From the NCBI GenBank assembly GCA_021796315.1, contig JAJYOH010000160.1, positions 1-10,708 on the forward strand: a stretch of 10,708 bases of DNA, read 5' to 3'. Shown one piece after another: positions 5,903-10,708 of the stretch. A program made the position numbers and the translations under genes. The notes under the pieces are model-generated. The model was not told the DNA's origin. It did no database searches and saw nothing but the letters and a program-made list of their open reading frames with translations. The number at the start of each line of letters is the position of its first letter. Position 1 is the first letter of the stretch. Source of the DNA: Chloroflexota bacterium (GTDB taxonomy: Bacteria > Chloroflexota > Anaerolineae > Anaerolineales > Villigracilaceae).

Positions 5903-6706
5903 TCAGGATGTATAAGCTTTGAGCCAATGCGCGAGAGCACCCAAATTTGCAAACGTATAAGTCGGTTGAAATGGAGAGTCGACAAGGTCCTCGGTGTGTG
6001 TCTCACCACTAAGCACCAGGCAGGTTGTTATACCGGAGCTCTGACCGAGGGCAATATCAGTGTAGAGGCGGTCACCGACCATTGCCATTTCATCGATGCA
6101 AAATCCATACTTTCGAGCCACCGCATCGACGATCATACGATTTGGCTTGCCCACAACAAGGTCCGGTTCACGACCGGTGGAGGCGCGCACAAAAGCGATC
6201 ATCGCCCCAATATCTGGCATATATCCGGTTTCAGTCGGACAATTAAAGTCAGGGTGTGTTGCGATATAAGGCAATCCCGCACGAACAAAATTGCAAAGCT
6301 TCCAGAGCTTCTGGTAAGTCAATGTGGTATCAAAACCCAGCACGGTCAACTCCGGATCATTTTCTTGGAGTTGAAAACCGTGTTGGCGGAACTCTTCTTC
6401 GAGCGCGGGTGTTCCAACCACATAAACTGAAGCAGAGGGATGTTCCCTGGCAAGATAAAGCGCGGTTGCTTCTCCAGAAGTGAAGACCTTTTCCTCCGGT
6501 ATAGGCAATCCCAAACGTGTGATCTTTTCCGCATATAAGCTGCGATGTTTTGAGGAGTTGTTGGTTAGGAATAAATAGTCCAGGCCGAGTTCGTCCAATG
6601 TATCAATGAAATGCAGGGAGCCCTCGATGATTTTATCCCCAAGATTGAAGGTCCCATCCATATCCAGCAAAAAGCATTTTACGCGCAGCAAAGGTTCGTT
6701 GTTCAT
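5903..6706 (-). CDS. HAD-IIA family phosphatase (NagD/phosphoglycolate-phosphatase-like)
   Basis: This 267-residue haloacid-dehalogenase phosphatase has all four motifs: DMDGT (Asp15 nucleophile, Asp17 acid/base), TNNSS (48-52), Lys187 in VVGKPN, and VGDRLYTDI (Asp212 and Asp217 for Mg). The C2 cap lies between motifs II and III, with THPDFNCPTETGYMPDIGAM typical of subfamily IIA. Members hydrolyse small phosphate esters such as phosphoglycolate, glycerol phosphates, sugar phosphates or p-nitrophenyl phosphate. The sequence alone does not fix the substrate. Its ATG overlaps the stop codon of the upstream kinase gene in ATGA, so translational coupling is likely. A kinase and a phosphatase in overlapping genes suggest either removal of a toxic phospho-intermediate or two different steps of one pathway. 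A glycerol 1- or 3-phosphate substrate is attractive from context but is inference. Confidence 0.85.
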   Translation of the reverse strand: MNNEPLLRVKCFLLDMDGTFNLGDKIIEGSLHFIDTLDELGLDYLFLTNNSSKHRSLYAEKITRLGLPIPEEKVFTSGEATALYLAREHPSASVYVVGTPALEEEFRQHGFQLQENDPELTVLGFDTTLTYQKLWKLCNFVRAGLPYIATHPDFNCPTETGYMPDIGAMIAFVRASTGREPDLVVGKPNRMIVDAVARKYGFCIDEMAMVGDRLYTDIALGQSSGITTCLVLSGETHTEDLVDSPFQPTYTFANLGALAHWLKAYTS

Positions 6707-8232
6707 GGGTTGATTTTGGCAGCCTGCTCAAAGACAGGCACGAGAGCGAAATAGGTTGCCCGATAGAGCTGATAATATTCATCGTATAAGGCACTGGTCT
6801 TAGGATGCGGTTCACGCGTTTCAATCACATGTGTGGTGAGTTCAATTGTTTCAGCCAAGGAATCAAACAAACCGGAGCCAGCTAATGCAAGGATCCCTGC
6901 ACCGAGTGCAGTCGTTTCAACTGTTTCCGTAATCGAAACCGGCAAGCCGGTAACATCCGCCTTGATCTGTCTCCACAAAGGACTGCGCGCGCCGCCACCG
7001 ACAGCACGAATTTCTTCAAGAGGCAATCCCATGCGCAGCATTTGATCGGTGATATCGCGTATGGCATAAGCGGATGCTTCCAGAATGGCGCGGCAAAAAT
7101 GTTCGCGGCGATGGGCCAGGGTGAAGCCCATGAAGGTTCCTCTCGCCAGGGCGTTCCAGGTTGGGGCCATGGCGCCCATCAGACAGGGCAACATAATGAG
7201 ACCATCGCTCCCAGCCGGGACCGTCTCCGCCTCTGCATTAAGCAGTGTGTAAGCACCCACCCCTTCTTGTGCGGCTCGCGTCATCTCCTGGACCGAGAAC
7301 TGGTCGCGAAACCAACGATAATTGGCACCCGAAACGAAACCCGGATTCTCCAACAACCACAGATCCGGATCGGCATGGCAATGAGTTTCTACGAGTCGGC
7401 TGGCGTCGAACAAGGCAGTCTGACTCGAAGCACAGACGGGTTCTGCAGTTCCGGCGATATCGCACACCAGACCAGATCGGGTCACCCCTGCGCCGATACA
7501 AGCGGCATGCTCATCACCACTCCCGAGAACAACTTTTGTTGAGGACCTTAATCCAAGTCGTTCGGCCACTTCCTGCCGCAATGTGCCAAGCACCTGTGTT
7601 GCAGGATAGATAGGTGGCAACAAATGCATTGGGATCTCAAATACATCACACATTTGCCGGGACCAGTCGCGCGTGCGCACATCCATCATCAGGGTGGAGG
7701 ACGCATTCGAATAATCCACTCCCAGTTCGCCGGTTAATACAAAAGCCACATAACTGCCAGGCAGGAGGAGGTGTGCTGTTTCACCAAAGAGACGCGGCTC
7801 ATAATCGGCCAGCCAGCGAATTTTTGGCGCAACGTGCGAAGGATCAAGGTTTAGGCCGGTAATCTTAAAGACTGCATCCTGTGAGATCCGCCTGCCTGCG
7901 ACCTCACATTGCGCGACCGCGCGCCGGTCCATCCAAATGATGCCAGAATATAAGGGTTTCCCGCCTTGATCCACCGCCACAACACCATCGACCTGCGCAT
8001 CCAGTCCCAAGGCCAATATTTGTTGTGGGGATATATTTGTTTGGGCCAGCAAGGCGCGCACAGCCTGAACCAAGGCATCCACCCACAGGGTTGCAGACTG
8101 TTCAGCCCAGGTGGGTTGCGGGTACTGGATTGGATAATTTGCAGAGGCTTCGCCACAGACCCCGCCCTCGGCGGAGATCAAAACCACCTTCAGGCTTTGC
8201 GAGCCGATATCACATCCAATGACATAATCCAT
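6703..8232 (-). CDS. FGGY-family carbohydrate/polyol kinase (xylulokinase-like)
   Basis: This 509-residue kinase has the two-domain actin-like FGGY fold. The N-terminal phosphate loop is IGCDIGSQSLK (5-15). The sugar-site segment has GLDAQVDGVVAV (76-87) and GIIWMDRRA (97-105). The catalytic-base motif is GSGDEHAACIGAG with Asp240, and the C-terminal nucleotide signature is AVGGGARSPLWRQIKADVTG. Overall it resembles xylulokinase (XylB) subgroup proteins. However, the MHG-type substrate loop of true xylulokinases reads VDG here, so xylulose is doubtful. It is also not a classical glycerol kinase (GlpK). It is the first gene of the operon and overlaps the phosphatase gene by 4 bases. Its start at 8232 has an AGGA about 10 bases upstream. 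By analogy with eryA/eryB and glpK/glpD, it would phosphorylate the polyol or sugar whose phosphate the FAD enzyme oxidises. Confidence 0.85.
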   Translation of the reverse strand: MDYVIGCDIGSQSLKVVLISAEGGVCGEASANYPIQYPQPTWAEQSATLWVDALVQAVRALLAQTNISPQQILALGLDAQVDGVVAVDQGGKPLYSGIIWMDRRAVAQCEVAGRRISQDAVFKITGLNLDPSHVAPKIRWLADYEPRLFGETAHLLLPGSYVAFVLTGELGVDYSNASSTLMMDVRTRDWSRQMCDVFEIPMHLLPPIYPATQVLGTLRQEVAERLGLRSSTKVVLGSGDEHAACIGAGVTRSGLVCDIAGTAEPVCASSQTALFDASRLVETHCHADPDLWLLENPGFVSGANYRWFRDQFSVQEMTRAAQEGVGAYTLLNAEAETVPAGSDGLIMLPCLMGAMAPTWNALARGTFMGFTLAHRREHFCRAILEASAYAIRDITDQMLRMGLPLEEIRAVGGGARSPLWRQIKADVTGLPVSITETVETTALGAGILALAGSGLFDSLAETIELTTHVIETREPHPKTSALYDEYYQLYRATYFALVPVFEQAAKINP

Positions 8233-8333
8233 GCAAAGAGGATCCTGTTATTCGACAATAAAGCAATCACTGCCTGGCGATCGCTACTGATCGTTCCTTT
8301 TTTGAATTAATCGAATCGATCGGCCGGGATCTG
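8233..8333. promoter_or_regulatory. Intergenic leader upstream of the seven-gene operon
   Basis: These 101 bases separate the nucleotidyltransferase-like gene from the kinase and are the largest gap before the operon, so its promoter is expected here. It contains the perfect 8-bp palindrome GCGATCGC (8277-8284) and several ATCGAT/CGATCG blocks (8289-8294, 8311-8322), which could be an operator. I do not see a convincing -35/-10 pair, and there is no T-run terminator for the upstream gene. Confidence 0.3.
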
Positions 8334-9131
8334 TTAATCATCCAGTTTATTAAGATGTTCGGCGCGTTCCACCTCTTCAACATCGTTGTACCATTGGACA
8401 CGGGTCCCAAGAGCGGCACGTGCCTTCCAGGCTAGTGACTTGGGTGCGCTTTCGATCATTTGCTCGAGAAGGGTGATCCGTTCCTTTATATTCTCATTAT
8501 CTTTTGCTGTGAAAAGATCTTTATAGCGATCCAGGCCATTGCGTATCTTACCCAGGTTCATGCTGGAAGTATGGTAAAAACCCCAATTCTTGCTCATGAT
8601 ACCGGCAATGTATTTGCCGTTGATGGTCTCATGCTCCGTGTCTCCCACTGGATGGGAGGCAAATAACATGAGCATGTCGCGGACGTCCTTCTCGTTGAGG
8701 GTCACGATCTGTAATTTTTCTAGGGAAAGGTCCGCCAAGGTTATGGTGGGTGAATCCAGGTTTAATCGGTTACGAAAGTTGACGATATGACACATGTTCA
8801 GCTCGTCTTCAAAAACATCCACATGCAGTCCTGTTTCGGGGTTTTCGTAAATGTGTCGTCCGATGAACAAACCGGGGGTCAGAGAAGCCTGTTGCCTTTC
8901 GGATTGGAAGTGGTCCATTGTCAGGAATTTCTCGATCTTTTCGCCTTCCTTGGAGTAGGCGGCGAAATCAATGTCAGTGATATCGCGGCCCATCGAAACA
9001 TGAACATGTACATAGTCCGGGCAATGGATGCGGAAGGCGGTCGCCCCCAATACACGCAGGGTCAATCCATTTTGTTGGGCCTTTTCAACAATTTGGATCG
9101 CTTCACTGACGAAATCAAATTTTTGTGACAT
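8334..9131 (-). CDS. Nucleotidyltransferase-fold protein of unknown function
   Basis: This 265-residue soluble protein shows the minimal nucleotidyltransferase pattern. LGATAFRIH (28-36) stands for the GG/GS loop region, followed by DITDIDFA (50-57, acidic pair Asp53/Asp55) and a third acidic strand HVDVFED (103-109, Asp105). The segment LADLSLEKLQIV (132-143) followed by NEKDVRDMLML resembles AbiEii-like and related nucleotidyltransferase proteins. The C-terminal half is helical and charged, without recognisable motifs. No AbiEi-like antitoxin partner is next to it, so I do not call it a toxin. The canonical Gly-Ser motif is atypical (GAT), so activity is uncertain. It lies 68 bases after the metallophosphoesterase gene on the same strand and could share its transcript. 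No strong Shine-Dalgarno is seen. Confidence 0.65.
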   Translation of the reverse strand: MSQKFDFVSEAIQIVEKAQQNGLTLRVLGATAFRIHCPDYVHVHVSMGRDITDIDFAAYSKEGEKIEKFLTMDHFQSERQQASLTPGLFIGRHIYENPETGLHVDVFEDELNMCHIVNFRNRLNLDSPTITLADLSLEKLQIVTLNEKDVRDMLMLFASHPVGDTEHETINGKYIAGIMSKNWGFYHTSSMNLGKIRNGLDRYKDLFTAKDNENIKERITLLEQMIESAPKSLAWKARAALGTRVQWYNDVEEVERAEHLNKLDD

Positions 9132-9199
9132 GGGCTTCGCTTTCTCTAATCCTGAGCCGGATTCGATATCTTATTCTACATCAAACCCGGATACCGGAG

Positions 9200-10171
9200 T
9201 TAATTCTGGGTAAATGTGTAGTTATCCAATCCTTTACGCGATAATTCCAACACCACCCCACGCAGAATCCCCTCGCCATATTCACTGCCGGGGTTGAAGC
9301 ACATGGTTTCACCGAGCTTTTGGGCGGAGCGGCTCTCGTGAATATGACCATGAAGACCGACCAGCGGCTTATATTTCTCGATTGCCGTACGCACGGCTTT
9401 GCTGCCAACCGGCACCATCTTGAAACCACCCGCGACGGACATTTTGGGTGTAAGGGTGTCATCCAATTCGGGAGCAATATCCAGATTTGTATTGTAAGGG
9501 GGTACATGCAGATTGAATATGGCTTGAGCAGGGTTTTTCAATTGAGAGGCCACTTTTTCGATCAATTGCTCAAGTTCCTCTTCTGTTTTATCGCGCGGGC
9601 AATTCCAAGGAGTCCGGTTGGCCGCGCCAACATTGATCATTTCGTGGTTATCATCGAGCTGGATTAAACGCCCGTCAACGTTTTGAATGATCTCGGAAGA
9701 ACGGAACACGCTGTCAACTTCATACGGGTCATCATTACCCGGTTGCACATAGCAGCGCACACCCATCCCGCGCAAACGATGCTCAGCAAGATCCAGCCAG
9801 CGGCTCAATCGTTCTTTTGCCAATTCAGCAAAGCGTTTCTCCACGAGACCTCGGTCCTCCTTATAAGCCTGCACTTCATCAGGCGATAGCCTTACAGGAT
9901 ACAAACCGCTGTTCTCAAAGTTCGCTTCGAGCTTATCCAGATTTTCGCCTTCGGCTACATCATACAACTTGCCCAGATAATTGGCACTAAAACGCCCCCC
10001 TCCCTGGTTTACGATTGGGACGATCATCTTGCCGATCATATCGCCTCCCAGGATCAGAACCTGGGCATCATAAAATTTTCCGGCATTGATGAACTTCTTA
10101 AACACGACCGTCGAACCATGCAGGTCGGTCGTGAAAAAGACTCGGGTAGGTTTATTTCCGAATAACGGCAT
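9200..10171 (-). CDS. Calcineurin-like metallophosphoesterase
   Basis: This 323-residue soluble phosphoesterase has the full two-metal site: TTDLHGS (Asp16, His18), LGGDMIGK (Asp44), QPGNDDP (Asn146, Asp147), FNLHVPP (His222) and HGHIHES (His276, His278). It should hydrolyse a phosphomono- or diester, but the substrate cannot be read from sequence. The start at 10171 is well supported by GGAGG (plus-strand cctcc at 10177-10181), about 6 bases upstream. Its 5' region is separated from the permease gene by 139 bases holding two hairpins, so it probably has its own promoter. Residues about 50-135, between GGD and GND, form a long charged helical insertion, bigger than in minimal members. No signal peptide or membrane segment is seen, so a cytoplasmic location is likely. 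Confidence 0.85.
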   Translation of the reverse strand: MPLFGNKPTRVFFTTDLHGSTVVFKKFINAGKFYDAQVLILGGDMIGKMIVPIVNQGGGRFSANYLGKLYDVAEGENLDKLEANFENSGLYPVRLSPDEVQAYKEDRGLVEKRFAELAKERLSRWLDLAEHRLRGMGVRCYVQPGNDDPYEVDSVFRSSEIIQNVDGRLIQLDDNHEMINVGAANRTPWNCPRDKTEEELEQLIEKVASQLKNPAQAIFNLHVPPYNTNLDIAPELDDTLTPKMSVAGGFKMVPVGSKAVRTAIEKYKPLVGLHGHIHESRSAQKLGETMCFNPGSEYGEGILRGVVLELSRKGLDNYTFTQN

Positions 10172-10229
10172 GACAGCCTCCGAAGGATGTGATCGCAGGA
10201 TGATGGAAAATGGTCAATATGGAACTCTG

Positions 10230-10263
10230 GAGGTGGTCCCGGCCTAAAAACCAGGACCACCTC
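10230..10263 (-). terminator. Strong 10-bp stem-loop after the permease gene
   Basis: GAGGTGGTCC (10230-10239) pairs perfectly with GGACCACCTC (10254-10263), with a 14-base loop that could add two more G-C pairs. It lies about 50 bases downstream of the permease stop on the minus strand. No T-run follows it, so it may be a factor-dependent terminator, an mRNA-stabilising hairpin, or a leader element of the metallophosphoesterase gene. Confidence 0.4.
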
Positions 10264-10266
10264 GGT

Positions 10267-10291
10267 GAGTCATCTGTCTTAAAAATGACTC
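10267..10291 (-). repeat. Second stem-loop beside the first
   Basis: GAGTCAT (10267-10273) pairs with ATGACTC (10285-10291), a 7-bp perfect stem with an 11-base A/T-rich loop. It lies 3 bases from the stronger hairpin and starts about 20 bases after the permease stop on the minus strand. The two hairpins share the sequence GAG...CTC at their bases but are otherwise different. Confidence 0.4.
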
Positions 10292-10310
10292 GGATGCAAA
10301 ACGGGCTCTA

Positions 10311-10708
10311 CTAATCTGGCGGAATTTCTTTGAAGCGTCTTTCAAACGCGGTACCACGCCGCTTGTTCATGAAGACCGCGGCATAATACAGAAGGATCGG
10401 CAGCAACATATAGAAGCCGAAGGAGAAGGCCAGGCCTGGCCACTGGTAGTTGATGGCTTCGCCCTGGAATGCGGGTATGATGGTGAAGTACACGGTTACC
10501 AGGCTGATGATCAGACCAAAAGCACCGGCGATCACGATCCATGGAATATTGAAGAGACTCTGGCGAGTGATCTCTGGAGCCTTCTCCCAGATATCCTTGC
10601 GGCGATAGGGGAATGCCATGGCTGCAATGCTAAGGAAGATCCAGCCAAAGAACCAGATCGTAATTGTGTAGACCTGGTATGCCGAAAGCGCCGGGGTAAT
10701 GACGTTCA
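10311..10708 (-). CDS. APC-type amino-acid permease, C-terminal part
   Basis: The minus frame is open from the right edge to a TAG at 10313-10311, so the gene starts beyond the window; only the last 132 residues are seen. The residues before the internal Met at 10619 (NVITPALSAYQVYTITIWFF...) continue the protein naturally, so that Met is not the start. Three membrane helices are visible: one ending near the AAMAFPYRRKD motif, one in IPWIVIAGAFGLIISLVTVY, and one in AFSFGFYMLLPILLYYAAVF. They are followed by a short basic cytoplasmic tail. The AFPYRRKDIWEKAP linker and overall layout resemble the C-termini of amino-acid/polyamine/organocation permeases. The transported substrate cannot be inferred from this part. 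Confidence 0.65.
   Translation of the reverse strand, partial: NVITPALSAYQVYTITIWFFGWIFLSIAAMAFPYRRKDIWEKAPEITRQSLFNIPWIVIAGAFGLIISLVTVYFTIIPAFQGEAINYQWPGLAFSFGFYMLLPILLYYAAVFMNKRRGTAFERRFKEIPPD

Noticed and set aside
5927..6430. 167-codon plus-strand open frame opposite the HAD phosphatase gene
   Set aside because: The opposite strand has all four HAD motifs. The plus frame shows no recognisable domain.
7042..7613. Long plus-strand open frames (up to 166 codons) within the kinase region
   Set aside because: They are antisense to a well-supported kinase gene, have no ribosome site or domain, and read as typical out-of-frame shadow sequence.
8254..8275. Sigma-70-like -10 (TATTGT on the minus strand) for the operon
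   Set aside because: Two mismatches to the consensus and no acceptable -35 at 16-18 bases, so it is not supported.
8240..8339. Near-repeat GGATCCTGTTATTC (8240-8253) and GGATCTGTTAATC (8327-8339) flanking the operon leader
   Set aside because: It is a short, imperfect match with an indel, and one copy lies partly within a coding 3' end. Chance similarity is likely.
10311..10619. A separate 102-residue membrane protein starting at the ATG at 10619
   Set aside because: The same frame stays open to the window edge with permease-like sequence, so this Met is internal to a larger gene.

Overview
The window looks like chromosomal DNA from an Anaerolineae-type Chloroflexota bacterium. This is inferred from the style of the short SdhC/SdhD anchors, the AraM-like glycerol-1-phosphate dehydrogenase, the amino-acid permease tail and the nucleotidyltransferase-like protein. 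No marker gene settles the taxonomy. Everything from about 1876 to the right edge is transcribed from the minus strand. The first 1.9 kb is a patchwork of broken genes around an insertion sequence.

Left part (1-1909): a remnant of the ComM/YifB C-terminus (minus), about 180 bases with no recognisable gene, a 1.2 kb IS630-family element (451-1654) with 17-bp perfect terminal inverted repeats, and directly abutting it the N-terminal third of an aspartate/glutamate racemase gene (plus). The transposase is split over three reading frames. One shift lies on an A7 run. The other is an exact 4-base tandem duplication next to the last catalytic acidic residue.

Middle part (1876-8232): a tightly packed seven-gene minus-strand operon. 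In transcription order it encodes an FGGY-family carbohydrate/polyol kinase, a HAD-IIA phosphatase, a GlpA-like FAD dehydrogenase, an SdhB-like three-cluster iron-sulfur protein, an NAD(P)-dependent glycerol-1-phosphate dehydrogenase (AraM/EgsA-like), and two SdhC/SdhD-like cytochrome b anchor subunits. Genes overlap by 4 bases or are separated by 1-18 bases. No SdhA flavoprotein lies in the operon. The only flavoprotein is the GlpA-like enzyme, encoded 2 bases upstream of the SdhB-like gene. The simplest reading is a chimeric membrane complex in which a glycerol-3-phosphate-dehydrogenase-type flavoprotein feeds electrons through a succinate-dehydrogenase-type Fe-S/cytochrome b module to quinone. 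The NAD-linked phosphopolyol dehydrogenase in the same operon suggests either polyol or phospholipid-headgroup catabolism, or an NADH-to-quinone shuttle. This complex is the main candidate for an undescribed system here.

Right part (8334-10708): a nucleotidyltransferase-fold protein, a calcineurin-like metallophosphoesterase with an intact metal site and a strong Shine-Dalgarno, a pair of consecutive hairpins, and the C-terminal part of an APC-type amino-acid permease running off the right edge. No tRNA, rRNA, CRISPR array or origin was seen.
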